This document shows, in pieces, positions 1-9,000 of a stretch of 23,890 nucleotides of DNA. The stretch is taken from the IMG/VR virus record IMGVR_UViG_3300037585_005648, positions 1 through 23,890 of that record; one strand, 5' to 3'. The position numbers were made by a program, and so were the translations under genes. The first letter of the stretch is position 1. Every line of letters starts with the position of its first letter. This stretch comes from a virus. The notes beneath the pieces were generated by a model. It saw only the letters and a program-made list of their open reading frames with translations. It made no database searches and was not told the origin of the DNA.

Positions 1-2
1 TT

Positions 3-329
3 AAGGGTAAAAATTTCTCGGGACTATTATCAGATATTTATACCAATGCAAAAAAGAAAGAACTACAAATAAACAGTTTGATCAAGGATTTACAGCCTAT
101 GATTAAGAATATCGGAGATGCAACAGTAATTGTACCCCTAATAGCTGAGTATATGGACATAAGTGTAAAGAATGATGACCACCTTATAAAAATGGCAGCA
201 ATAGTCCAAAGAGCTATGTCAAGAACTGCTAGCGATACCGCCAGTGGGGCATTATTAACTGATGAGGAGAAACGTCAGCTACTTGATACAGTTAAACAAA
301 TGGAAGACGAGGCTACTACCAATGGCTAG
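3..329 (+). CDS. conserved small protein upstream of the baseplate spike, 5' partial
   Basis: This is the 3' part of a gene whose start lies before the window. The frame is open from base 3 to the TAG at 327-329, giving about 108 visible residues. The product is soluble, charged and mostly helical, with no signal peptide or membrane segment. Visible blocks are SGLLSDIYTNAKKKELQ, GDATVIVPLIAEYMDISVKNDD and a C-terminal acidic helix ending EDEATTNG. A TTG at 78 could serve as a start, but the open frame and protein-like sequence before it make a longer gene more likely. The stop overlaps the next start by eight bases (ATGGCTAG), which suggests translational coupling to the spike gene. From recall, similar small proteins sit beside baseplate genes in marine T4-like phages. 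No function can be assigned. Confidence 0.75.
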   Translation, partial: KGKNFSGLLSDIYTNAKKKELQINSLIKDLQPMIKNIGDATVIVPLIAEYMDISVKNDDHLIKMAAIVQRAMSRTASDTASGALLTDEEKRQLLDTVKQMEDEATTNG

Positions 330-1365
330 ACAATTTTCTGCTACATCTAGAGCCGCTCCAACTATACAACCTGAAAGAGTTGGTAAAACTACATTCCCTG
401 TCGAAGTAATGGAGGTAATGTTAAGTGAAAGTCATCCTGAATATAAAGGTGATATGGCGCTTGGGGCTATCCGGGGTAGGAGGTATGACACAGAAAAAGG
501 CGTATCTGTTGAAGACCTACCCTGGTATAATCCAATAGATCCTACAGATCTAAAAATACCTTTAATTGGTGAAGCAGTTTTACTAGTGGAGGCGCCAGAA
601 GCAGGGATCCTACATAGCAAAGTTTCTAGAGCTCTTTATTACACTTCCACAATAGGGCTTTTTGGAAGCATTAGTAATAATGCAGTACCGGGACTTGCAG
701 CCCCATTAGAATATAACTCATTAATCTCATTTACAGGGAACATGGGTCCACAGGAAGAGTCCGGGATAGGAGACTACGCCCCCCAAACATTTATTCCTCC
801 TCTTATTGTATTCGAAGGAGATCGGATAATCCAAGGCCGTTGGGGAAATGCTATCCGATTTAGCAACACATCAAATGGCTCGGATGACCAAACATTCTGG
901 AATAATTCTACAGGTGATGGCGACCCGATAACAATAATCTCCAATGGTGTTGATGACCAAACAGGGCTTACTAGAACTGAAGATCTAAACGACGGCTCGT
1001 CAAATTTGATTCTATCATCGACGCAACAAATCGAAATAGAAGCTTCTAATAAATTACCTATGGGGTATCAAAAACTAAACCAGTACGCTGGAAGCCAAAT
1101 AGTGCTATCATCAGATAAGATAATTCTAAACTCTATGGAGGACAATGTAGTAATATCTGGTAAGAAAGGAGTATCGATATCAACTCCAGAATGGAAAGCT
1201 GATATAAGCGACCTTTGTGATATTCTTTTAACTGTTGTCGAAGAGTTTCATGCCTTTTCAACAGCCACAAAACCTGCTGTAACTGGAGTAGGTCCAACAG
1301 GCCCAACACCTTCTGCTGGCAAAATGACGGAAATACTAACCAAAATAAAAACCCTCCAACAATAA
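322..1365 (+). CDS. baseplate central spike / hub-like protein (OB-fold plus beta-helix candidate)
   Basis: A 347-residue structural protein, probably part of the baseplate hub or membrane-puncturing spike. I chose the ATG at 322 (MARQFSATSRA) over the ATG at 262, because 262 would bury the gene 68 nt inside its neighbour and add 20 unlikely residues. Residues about 30-95 (VEVMEVML, GAIRGRRYD, PTDLKIPLIGEAVLLVEAP) look like the OB-fold start of gpV/gp5/VgrG-type spikes. A middle GRWGNAIRFSN block follows. Residues about 235-300 show alternating short strands (SNLILSS, IEIEAS, QIVLSSDKIILNS, NVVISGKKGVSI), as in the C-terminal beta-helix of such spikes. No lysozyme domain is visible, unlike T4 gp5. 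It lies three genes before gp25, as expected for a baseplate cluster. The spike assignment is inference from pattern and position. Confidence 0.6.
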   Translation: MARQFSATSRAAPTIQPERVGKTTFPVEVMEVMLSESHPEYKGDMALGAIRGRRYDTEKGVSVEDLPWYNPIDPTDLKIPLIGEAVLLVEAPEAGILHSKVSRALYYTSTIGLFGSISNNAVPGLAAPLEYNSLISFTGNMGPQEESGIGDYAPQTFIPPLIVFEGDRIIQGRWGNAIRFSNTSNGSDDQTFWNNSTGDGDPITIISNGVDDQTGLTRTEDLNDGSSNLILSSTQQIEIEASNKLPMGYQKLNQYAGSQIVLSSDKIILNSMEDNVVISGKKGVSISTPEWKADISDLCDILLTVVEEFHAFSTATKPAVTGVGPTGPTPSAGKMTEILTKIKTLQQ

Positions 1366-1366
1366 T

Positions 1367-1573
1367 ATGGCCTTATCAAAATCAATCCTAAAAGCGTCGC
1401 TTAAAAGTGCTCTTCTTGCAGAGACTCCAGACCCAACACTAGCACAAAAACAGTCAGCAGAAAGAATAGCTGAAAAAATGGCAGATGCAGTAAACAAATT
1501 TGTTAGATCTGCAACAGTTGTCACCGTAGGAAATGCAACAACTCAGACCTCAGCGCCAGGAGGAATTACCTAA
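1367..1573 (+). CDS. small conserved baseplate-region protein
   Basis: A 68-residue protein starting MALSKSILKASLKSALL, one base after the spike gene's TAA. The first 50 residues are amphipathic helix (AERIAEKMADAVNKFVRSA), followed by a short Thr/Gly-rich tail ending SAPGGIT. There are no cysteines, signal peptide or membrane segment. I recall similar 'MALSK..LK..L' proteins with Gly/Thr-rich tails next to baseplate genes in marine myophages, where they are hypothetical. Tight linkage between spike and gp25 suggests a minor baseplate component or assembly factor, but the sequence does not show which. It probably closes the first transcription segment, since a promoter-like TATTTATA follows its stop. 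Confidence 0.65.
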   Translation: MALSKSILKASLKSALLAETPDPTLAQKQSAERIAEKMADAVNKFVRSATVVTVGNATTQTSAPGGIT

Positions 1574-1581
1574 TAACTTTA

Positions 1582-1589
1582 TATTTATA
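1582..1589 (+). promoter_or_regulatory. TATTTATA motif, candidate late-promoter element
   Basis: TATTTATA lies in the 35-nt gap between the 68-residue gene and the 111-residue gene, ending 19 nt before the ATG at 1609, with AGGAA (1595-1599) between. The same octamer recurs in three other gaps of this window. Promoter function is inferred from position and recurrence only. Confidence 0.4.
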
Positions 1590-1608
1590 GCTATAGGAAC
1601 CTATTTAC

Positions 1609-1944
1609 ATGAAAAAGAAAGAACTAGTTGAGATCATCAGACTTGTAGTTAAGTCTGAGGTTAAAAAGGCTGTTAAGTCGGCCCTCACAGAAGTAAAAAA
1701 ACAATCCGAAGCCCCAATATCCCTAAATGAAGCTTTGAGTCAAACTCAAGAAGCTGGAGATTGGAAATCAATGGGAACATTTGATAGTAAAGATGCTAGA
1801 GCCTCATTTGCAGCAATGCAAGGTGGTGGTGCTAATCCTGGGATGAACGCCCTACTAGCAAACCCAGCAGTACAAAAAGATGAATCATTAGAAAAGGCAT
1901 TTACTAGGGATTATTCCCAATTGGTAAAGGCTATGAAGAAATAA
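1609..1944 (+). CDS. hypothetical protein with basic N-terminal helix
   Basis: A 111-residue protein of unknown function. The first 35 residues form a strongly charged helix rich in Lys and Glu (KKKELVEIIRLVVKSEVKKAVK), able to form a coiled coil or bind a partner. The middle (DWKSMGTFDSKDARASF) and the GGGANPGM loop are probably flexible, and a short C-terminal helix ends SQLVKAMKK. AGGAA at 1595-1599 is a plausible ribosome site about 9 nt before the ATG. It sits directly upstream of gp25 and downstream of a candidate promoter, so it may be expressed with the baseplate wedge genes. Nothing in it indicates an enzyme. Small Lys-rich helical proteins of this kind could be assembly factors, but that is a guess. 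Confidence 0.65.
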   Translation: MKKKELVEIIRLVVKSEVKKAVKSALTEVKKQSEAPISLNEALSQTQEAGDWKSMGTFDSKDARASFAAMQGGGANPGMNALLANPAVQKDESLEKAFTRDYSQLVKAMKK

Positions 1945-1948
1945 GTAA

Positions 1949-2455
1949 TTGGCTAGACAGGAACATAGATATAACCCCTTAGATTTCGAACCTGATGTTG
2001 CTATCGGGATTGGTCTTCCAATGACCCCTGCTGATGGAGGTAAATATCCAACTCCTCTTTTAGCATACCAAGGATCTAGCTCGATGGCGACTTCAGATCA
2101 GGAACTTGGATCCGATAGATTCACAGGTGGGGTATTCAATTCCACATACACAACCACAGATCAAGTCAAAGCCAATATAAGGAATCTTGTACTAACTAAT
2201 CCGGGAGAAAGATTTTATCATCCAACTTTCGGTATAGGAGTCCAAGGTCTATTATTTGAAAACATAACCCCTGGGGTCATATCTAAGGTCTATGATGCAA
2301 TTGAGAATCAAATACAAATATGGCTACCATATGTAACAATCAAGAATATAGATATTAATTCAGATCGTATAGATAGTAATGAGCTTAGAATTAAAATTGA
2401 CTATATCATATTTGAAAACGAAACCGATCTGCAAACTGTAGTTGTATTTACATAG
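1949..2455 (+). CDS. gp25: baseplate wedge protein, GPW/gp25 family
   Basis: A 168-residue homologue of T4 gp25, a small baseplate wedge subunit with a lysozyme-like fold (not an active lysozyme) that joins the wedge core to the tube and sheath start. The family core is clear at residues about 68-110: TTTDQVKANIRNLVLTNPG, then ERFYHPTFGIGVQGLLFEN. The remainder (about 110-168) is the usual helix then strands ending LQTVVVFT. At 168 residues it is longer than T4 gp25 (132) because of an N-terminal extension of about 50 residues rich in Gly, Pro and Ser. The start is a TTG (1949) reading MARQEHRYNPLDF. No ATG is available before residue 26, and the MARQ start echoes the spike gene. No strong ribosome site is visible. 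It precedes gp6, as in T4-like phages. Confidence 0.9.
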   Translation: MARQEHRYNPLDFEPDVAIGIGLPMTPADGGKYPTPLLAYQGSSSMATSDQELGSDRFTGGVFNSTYTTTDQVKANIRNLVLTNPGERFYHPTFGIGVQGLLFENITPGVISKVYDAIENQIQIWLPYVTIKNIDINSDRIDSNELRIKIDYIIFENETDLQTVVVFT

Positions 2456-2465
2456 AGTAACTTGA

Positions 2466-4337
2466 ATGAATAAAAAAGAAGTTAAATATTTAGGAAGAGA
2501 CTTTGGGAGCTTCAGGGAAGGTCTTGTAGATTTCGCAAAGAACTACTTCCCAGACACACATAATGATTTCAATGAAACATCTCCGGGAATGATGTTCATG
2601 GAAATGGGAGCTTATGTTGGGGATGTGCTATCATATTATACAGACTATCAACTAAGAGAAAGTTTACTATCTGCAGCTCAAGAGAGATCAAACATTTTAG
2701 ACATAGCTAATTCTCTTGGCTACAAAGCCAAAGCCACCAGTCCATCACACACTTCATTAAGCGTATACCTATGGGTACCCGCTACAGGATCTGTTGGGAG
2801 TGAAGCTCCGGATATGAGATATGCATTAACCATACCTCAAGGGATGACGGTTTCAGGGGATGAGTCTTCAATAGAATTTACAACCCTAGAGGATGCTAAT
2901 TTTGCAGACACAGGATCTGCCAATACTACTGTCTCGGTGTATAGTTTGGACGGAGGTAATCCTGATGCATTTCTAATAAAAACTAAAGTGAAAGCTATTT
3001 CTGGCACAAGTGTAACTGAGACTTATACCATAACAGAAAGAAAGAAATTTGACAAGTTCAAACTGGCAGCTAATGATGTCATAGCTATTGAATCTGTTAC
3101 TGACGCTGATGGCAATACTTGGTATGAAGTTCCCTACCTAGCACAGGATACAATATTCGAACAGGTGGCCAATAAATCTTCGGTAGACCCAACAACATCC
3201 GAAGAGGCAGATGTAGCACCATACCTGCTAAAGCTACGTCGCACAGCCAGACGATTCACAACCCGAATTAATAAAGATAATTATACGGAGGTGAATTTCG
3301 GAGCGGGGGTCTCAACATCACCTGACGACTTGATAGTACCAAATCCCTCGACTATTGGAAATGTATTGGAGATAGGAAATGCCGCCCAATTAGATGTGTC
3401 TTTTGACCCAGCCAACATGATGCACACTCGTGCTTATGGTCAAGCTCCATCATCAGCTTTAACTATAAAATATTTGAAAGGTGGAGGCCTTGGTTCAAAC
3501 GTTGTCTCTGGTGCAATTTCTAAAGTGGTGTCCAACACCATAAATCTAGATGAAGATGGTCTTGTTGCCGAAACAGTTGCTCTGGTAAAAGCTTCCATAG
3601 CAGTAACAAACGAAGAACCAGCTACAGGAGGACGCTCAGCAGAAACAAACGAAGAGATCCGCCAAAATGCTCTTGGTGCATATGCTTCTCAAAATCGCTC
3701 AGTCACAAAAGAGGATTATATTTCTAGGGTCTATGCTATGCCTCCCAAGTATGGTTCCATAGCAAAAGCATATGTAGCACCTGACGATAGAATAAACAAT
3801 AACTCAGAAACCCCAGTCGGACCTGGGGATGCAAACCCCCTTGCATTAAATATGTATGTACTAAGCTATGACAACCTAAATAATTTGGCTACTACAAACC
3901 TTACGACTAAAAAGAATCTTCAAACATACTTAAGCCAATATAGGATATTAACTGATGGTATTAACATTAGAAATGGATTTCCAATTAACATCGGCATTGA
4001 TTTTGAGATCGTAGTTCTTCCAAGCTTTAATGGTAAGGAGGTATTGGCTCAAACAATTGATATGATAAAAAAGTATTTTGATATTGATAAGTGGCAATTC
4101 AACCAACCTATAATGATTGGGGACTTGGTAGCTAAAATGAGTGTGGTAGAGGGAGTCCAGGCAGTGTCTAAGATTGACATTAAAAATAACGCTAGTATCG
4201 ATTCTGGATATTCTGGCAACTCATATAACATAGAAACAGCCACGATAAATAATGTAGTCTACCCTTCCCAAGATCCATGCATATTCGAAGTCAAATATCC
4301 AGACAAAGACATACGTGGTAAAATTGTAGGATTCTAA
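2466..4337 (+). CDS. gp6: baseplate wedge subunit, gp6 / baseplate J family
   Basis: A 623-residue homologue of T4 gp6 (660 residues), which dimerises to form the continuous inner ring of the baseplate and links the wedges. The N-terminus is diagnostic: YLGRDFGSFREGLVDFAKNY, then FNETSPGMMFMEMGAYVGDVLSYY and a helix ending AAQERSNILDIANSLGY (residues about 8-90). The middle is a beta-rich domain. Residues about 382-425 (ATGGRSAETNEEIRQNALG, RSVTKEDYISRV) are the baseplate J-like core that packs in the wedge. The C-terminal domain (about 500-623) carries KYFDIDKWQFNQPIMIGDL. It begins ten nt after gp25 and ends three nt before the next gene, so these are almost certainly one operon. The length and full set of blocks indicate an intact gene. 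Confidence 0.92.
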   Translation: MNKKEVKYLGRDFGSFREGLVDFAKNYFPDTHNDFNETSPGMMFMEMGAYVGDVLSYYTDYQLRESLLSAAQERSNILDIANSLGYKAKATSPSHTSLSVYLWVPATGSVGSEAPDMRYALTIPQGMTVSGDESSIEFTTLEDANFADTGSANTTVSVYSLDGGNPDAFLIKTKVKAISGTSVTETYTITERKKFDKFKLAANDVIAIESVTDADGNTWYEVPYLAQDTIFEQVANKSSVDPTTSEEADVAPYLLKLRRTARRFTTRINKDNYTEVNFGAGVSTSPDDLIVPNPSTIGNVLEIGNAAQLDVSFDPANMMHTRAYGQAPSSALTIKYLKGGGLGSNVVSGAISKVVSNTINLDEDGLVAETVALVKASIAVTNEEPATGGRSAETNEEIRQNALGAYASQNRSVTKEDYISRVYAMPPKYGSIAKAYVAPDDRINNNSETPVGPGDANPLALNMYVLSYDNLNNLATTNLTTKKNLQTYLSQYRILTDGINIRNGFPINIGIDFEIVVLPSFNGKEVLAQTIDMIKKYFDIDKWQFNQPIMIGDLVAKMSVVEGVQAVSKIDIKNNASIDSGYSGNSYNIETATINNVVYPSQDPCIFEVKYPDKDIRGKIVGF

Positions 4338-4340
4338 ATT

Positions 4341-5372
4341 ATGATATATTCAATCTTCCCAAAGCACACTGCAACCGTATACTCTCGTTACCCTACGATG
4401 AACACATCAAAGGATGAAATCTTAGAGCTTCGCAAAACTGTATCTAGTTCTGAAGTGGTTGGCACATTCAATACAAAAATTTTACTAGACTTTGATCTAA
4501 CTGAGCATAGTGCATCGAACTCTGCATCGGGAATAACCCCAACTAAGTATTCCCTAACCATGTATACTGCGCACGCTAATACACCTATAGATTCATTCAC
4601 TTATCAAATATCAGACGTTTCAGACCATTGGGGGCCTGGACTTGGAAGATCCACTCACAATCCAATAACCTCCGAAGGGGTTTCTTGGTCACACCCTTCA
4701 TCGTCAATATCATCGTGGCCGAGCCCGGCATACCCAACAGAAGGAGACGAGTCACTCAACGTGTCGGGGACTTTTAAAACGGATCTAACGGCCGACGTTA
4801 CTGGATTGGTAAATTCAATAAAATTCTCTGCTGTTACAGACAAAGGGATAATGTTATCGAGAACTGACGCCGAAGAAGCAGATGGTAATAAATATGGATA
4901 TGTGAATTTCTATTCTACAGAAACATCAACCATCTATAAGCCTCGTTTAGGGGTTCATTATGATGACTCTGACCATACTACAGGATCGTTAACTGCATTG
5001 GATCTAACTGCAGAGTACTATGTATACCAAGCCAATAACCCCGGCACATATAAAATAGATTCAACCCCTAAATTTAGATTCATAGGTCGAGAAAAATACC
5101 CCGCTGCAACATACACATCGTCGACACCGGCTATTGTAGAATACCTTCCAACATCAAGTTACTATTCTTTAGTGGATGTTCGTACAGGAGAAACGGTAGT
5201 TCCATTTGACACAACATATACCAAAATCAGTTGCGATGCAACAGGGAACTTTGCCAATCTTAAGTTGAGTGGTCTATACCCAGACAGACTATATCAATTT
5301 CACATCAGAGTAGATCATAGTGGAACAAAAGACTATCACATCCTAGATGATATGTTTAGAGTGTACGAATAA
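4341..5372 (+). CDS. two-domain beta-sandwich tail structural protein (DNRLRE-like N-terminal half)
   Basis: A 343-residue beta-rich protein with no signal peptide or membrane segment. Residues 1-210 resemble the DNRLRE/CBM-like sandwich: an IFPKHTATVYSRYPTMNTS opening, a central strand TKILLDFDLTE, the SDHWGPGLGR turn, a TADVTGLVNSIKF strand, and the closing NFYSTETSTIYKPRLGVHYDD. Residues about 235-343 form a second domain starting FRFIGREKYPA and ending YHILDDMFRVYE. The likely role is a baseplate-peripheral or decoration protein made between gp6 and the large tail protein. From recall, the same architecture occurs in marine myophages next to gp6. There is no equivalent in T4, where genes 7 and 8 follow gene 6. 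The stop overlaps the next ATG (TAATG), indicating coupling. The exact function is unknown. Confidence 0.7.
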   Translation: MIYSIFPKHTATVYSRYPTMNTSKDEILELRKTVSSSEVVGTFNTKILLDFDLTEHSASNSASGITPTKYSLTMYTAHANTPIDSFTYQISDVSDHWGPGLGRSTHNPITSEGVSWSHPSSSISSWPSPAYPTEGDESLNVSGTFKTDLTADVTGLVNSIKFSAVTDKGIMLSRTDAEEADGNKYGYVNFYSTETSTIYKPRLGVHYDDSDHTTGSLTALDLTAEYYVYQANNPGTYKIDSTPKFRFIGREKYPAATYTSSTPAIVEYLPTSSYYSLVDVRTGETVVPFDTTYTKISCDATGNFANLKLSGLYPDRLYQFHIRVDHSGTKDYHILDDMFRVYE

Positions 5373-6046
5373 TGGCTCATGGAACAGGAAGGGGCGGATG
5401 CTATGATATAGCCCTAGAATATAAAAATCAATCTCCCACCCAAAAGGGTAAAGCTAGACTTTGGGAAGACACAAACGGTGTGTCTACTATTAAGCTTAAT
5501 CAGTGGCAAGGTCTCCATACTTCAAGTATAGGCACACCCGAGTATTACAACCTAATACCCTATTTCGAGGATCTAAATCTTTACCAAAACGATCCGCAAG
5601 GGGGAATCGATTTCCACGTTGTTTTAAAATACCAAACTCAAACCGTCAATCCTCTGAGCCTTCGAATATTAGAAGTGGTTCCAGGCGAACATTCAGTAAA
5701 GCTTGTAGTTGAACGTATAAATGGCAACAGTCCAAACTTTGAAGCATTAGAACCTTTACCATCTATAATTTGCTTTCCTCATCCTCCTGGAGAATCTAGC
5801 GATGACGGAGATTTTTATGATGATGGTTCTATAGAATCTGATGAGAATAGAGCAGGAGACGGTCCAGTTGACGATGGAGTAACTCTAGAATACACAACCG
5901 ACATAAAGGTGCTAGAAGACATACTACCAGGATCCCCATTGATATATGATGGTGACGATTTAACCATCATTATGGATCTAAGACTGATTACATACAAGCC
6001 ATCTGCCTTGGCCGAAATATTGGATCCAACCTTTAAGAGTTACTAA
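5372..6046 (+). CDS. acidic baseplate-region protein, function unknown
   Basis: A 224-residue protein with TAATG overlaps at both ends, so it is translationally coupled to both neighbours. The N-terminus MAHGTGRGGCYDIALEYK is followed by a beta-rich part (residues about 45-130: LIPYFEDLNLYQ, GIDFHVVLKYQTQTVNPLSLR, VKLVVERING). Residues about 143-175 are a highly acidic Gly/Asp/Ser linker (GESSDDGDFYDDGSIESDEN), and the C-terminus returns to strands (DGDDLTIIMDLRLITYKPS). The acidic linker may bind metal ions or act as a flexible hinge. The position between the beta-sandwich protein and the giant tail protein suggests a baseplate or fibre-attachment component. I do not recognise a named family. 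Confidence 0.65.
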   Translation: MAHGTGRGGCYDIALEYKNQSPTQKGKARLWEDTNGVSTIKLNQWQGLHTSSIGTPEYYNLIPYFEDLNLYQNDPQGGIDFHVVLKYQTQTVNPLSLRILEVVPGEHSVKLVVERINGNSPNFEALEPLPSIICFPHPPGESSDDGDFYDDGSIESDENRAGDGPVDDGVTLEYTTDIKVLEDILPGSPLIYDGDDLTIIMDLRLITYKPSALAEILDPTFKSY

Positions 6047-9000
6047 TGAGCATCCCTAAGAAATACGATCTCCCGGAAATTGACAATGTGCTGAGCCGCT
6101 ATGAGACCTCACCTGTAAATTCCGGCAATGGAGCGGGAATATTCTTTAGGTGGCAACTGCTTGTTGGTGGATCTCCCTTTGATAGTTCCAAAATATCTAA
6201 TTACCTGGCTTCTACCGCTGGGAGCTTTAAAGTCGATGGAGATGGAAGACACACCTTAGACTTTAATCTTAAAAATTTACTTGGGTCGAATAAATATAAT
6301 CCAGGCTCATATGCCCTAAGATTGTATACCCACGTAACCCCTCACAACGAGACTTCAACAAGGGCACTAGAATTCTATGTAAAAGCTATATCCTCTAAAA
6401 AGGATGAGATTATACTTGGGGTCCACGACCACCTTACTTTAGATGGAAATACTTCTGAGGTGAGGTACCAATCATCGACTTACCAATCAGCACTTACAAG
6501 CTTTGTTAGTAATATCCTACCATTAGATAATCTGGTATTATCGTTGGCCGATGGCTCTGTTGTTAATATCATATCTAATAAATTGGTGTCTGGAACTGGA
6601 TATAAGACTTTTGAACTCGCTGTAAAATTATCCAAGGGAATTGCCAAGAACATAAAGCCAGGTCAACGTGCCAAGATAGAGATTCAGATAACAGAACCAA
6701 GGGAATGGGATATAATTATTCCTCAACCACCTTATGTCGAAGATCTCAACATAATGGCTCTGCCAGATTTCACGATCAACTCTGCTACATCACAAGGTCC
6801 TCTATCTTCAAAATATGAAACGTGGACATCCCTTCTCGGTTCAAATGAGGATGTTAAAAATAAATTACTAAATGCAACTTTTAGCGGATCAAATGCAACT
6901 TCTGCAGAACTGGGAATCGATTATAGAAAGTATGAGAACTTCGTACACTTCAGTTCTGCTAAAGAACGCCTTGATAATTTCAAATATAAGATCCAATTGA
7001 TAGAGTATTATGATTCTCAATCAGTAGCATTAAGTGCTTCGGCATCTCCAGCAGCAGAAGTAAATAGAGTCCAATTTGTAACTAAGAAAAATGACATCAT
7101 ATCTAAATTTGATGCCTATGAGGACTATCTATATACCGAATCATCATCATATGAAAATGGATCTTATGGTATCTTTAATGCTTCCACTTGGCCAAAAACA
7201 AACTCGTCAATACCATATACTCTAGCCCATTCTACATCATCGGCATTTAAAGAATGGTACGCTACCCAATCAGCAACCGCACTTGACTATGATATAGACA
7301 ATGCATACAACCTAGAAAAAACTATACCTGCTCACGTAAGACTAGATCCTGAAAATGCAAACTACCTGATGTTTGTAAATATGATAGGTCAAAACTTCGA
7401 TCATGTTTACAACTACATTGATCATATGGATATGATTCATGACAGACAAAATGAGCTTCACCTAGGGCTATCTAAAGACTTGGTTTGGGATGTTCTGAAG
7501 TCTCTTGGTTGGCATGGTATCAATGGCTACAACTTCGAAGACCTATGGGCATATAAATTAGGAACTGACGAATCAGGAAGCTATCAAGCAACAGATTCTG
7601 GAAGCACCCAAACATATGTCAATGCTTCGTCAATGCCTACCGAAGACATTACAAAAGAAGTTTGGTCTAGAACTTTAAATAACCTACCGCACCTCATTAG
7701 TACAAAAGGAACTGAAAGATCTGTAAGAGCCTTGGTGAATACTTATGGACTTCCTCCCACAGTTCTACGTATAAAAGAGTATGGTGGAACTCCTAAGGAA
7801 ATGTCAACCAACCAATATATCAAGTATGAGAACTCAGGATACTCTCTTAATTTTGATGGGAACCAATGCATAAAGACCCCATGGAGCAAGTTAGATGCTG
7901 ACGACTATACCCACATACCAACGGATAAAGCCCCTGATACTATTGAGCTTCGCTTTAATACTTCAACACCTCAGAACTCTTTATTAATACACTATGCAGA
8001 TTATTGGGGCATAGAACTAGAGGCTCACCCATCGGCATCAAATGAGAGTTCTGCATACCACAATCATGGGAGGCTATGGCTTGGGGTAGAAAGCGGCTCT
8101 GGTGGGACCTGGACCGCTACGTCTTCTGCTTATCACCCGCTGTTCGATAATGATTGGTGGAACATTCAGTTTGGGATCTCTGGGCAAGTATTTAGTCTAG
8201 ATTTAAAAAAATCTGCTGACCACTCTAATGGTCGTATAACCCACGAAGAAAAAATAGCATGGACCCATGATGGACGTTCAGATACCAACATATGGAACAG
8301 GACAGCATCTCCTCACAGTCTTGCCCTAGGTAATCACCACCCCTCTTTCGGAGCTACTTATAAATGGACAATGGCTTCAGGCTCTACAGTTGCTGCAGGT
8401 ACCCTTGGAGGCTACACTGGAAGCATGCAGGAGTTAAGATACTGGGCATCCCCATCTAATCCAAGACTAAGCGATGCCGCATTTGATAATCACGTTCTTT
8501 CACCACTATCTATTGAGGGCAATACCTACACATCATCATATACTGACCTAGTAGCCAGATGGCCAATGGGTGCAACAGGAGTGACTGCTAGTTTAAATAG
8601 CGTAACTCTGCCATCAAAGCATCCAAATCAAAATATATCTACAGCATCTTTTGATCACGCAACACCAACGATGATATTATCAGGATCTGGATATACTGGC
8701 ACTTCGGCAGACTGGCAATACGAAGAGGAGACATTCTACACAGTGGTTCCCGAAATTATTGGCACAAGAGCAGTCTCAGATAAAATCAGAATTGTCGATT
8801 CAACATATTCTGGAAGTCTTTATAGGAATAGCTCAGTGGTATCTAGCTCAACAGAACTATCGGCACCTGACTCACCACTTCTTGGAGTATTCTTTTCTCC
8901 TAATGATGATATAGATCTCGACATATCTCACACAATTGGTGGCGCGAAGTTCGACGACTTTGTTGGTAATCCAAGGGATGCATATCGAACCTCATATAAG

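Noticed and set aside
35-42. TATTTATA with GA in front, followed by an ATG at 46
   Set aside because: It is inside the open frame of the first gene (coding SDIYTN), and the ATG at 46 reaches a stop after eight codons. Not counted as a promoter.
262-321. Upstream start (ATG 262) for the spike gene
   Set aside because: It would overlap the previous gene by 68 nt and add an unlikely leader. The ATG at 322 gives MARQ, the usual short ATGGCTAG overlap and a plausible structural-protein start.
5503-5712. Overlapping 69-codon + strand frame inside the acidic protein gene
   Set aside because: It has no ribosome site, is rich in Arg/Ser as expected of a shifted frame, and lies fully within a well-supported gene.
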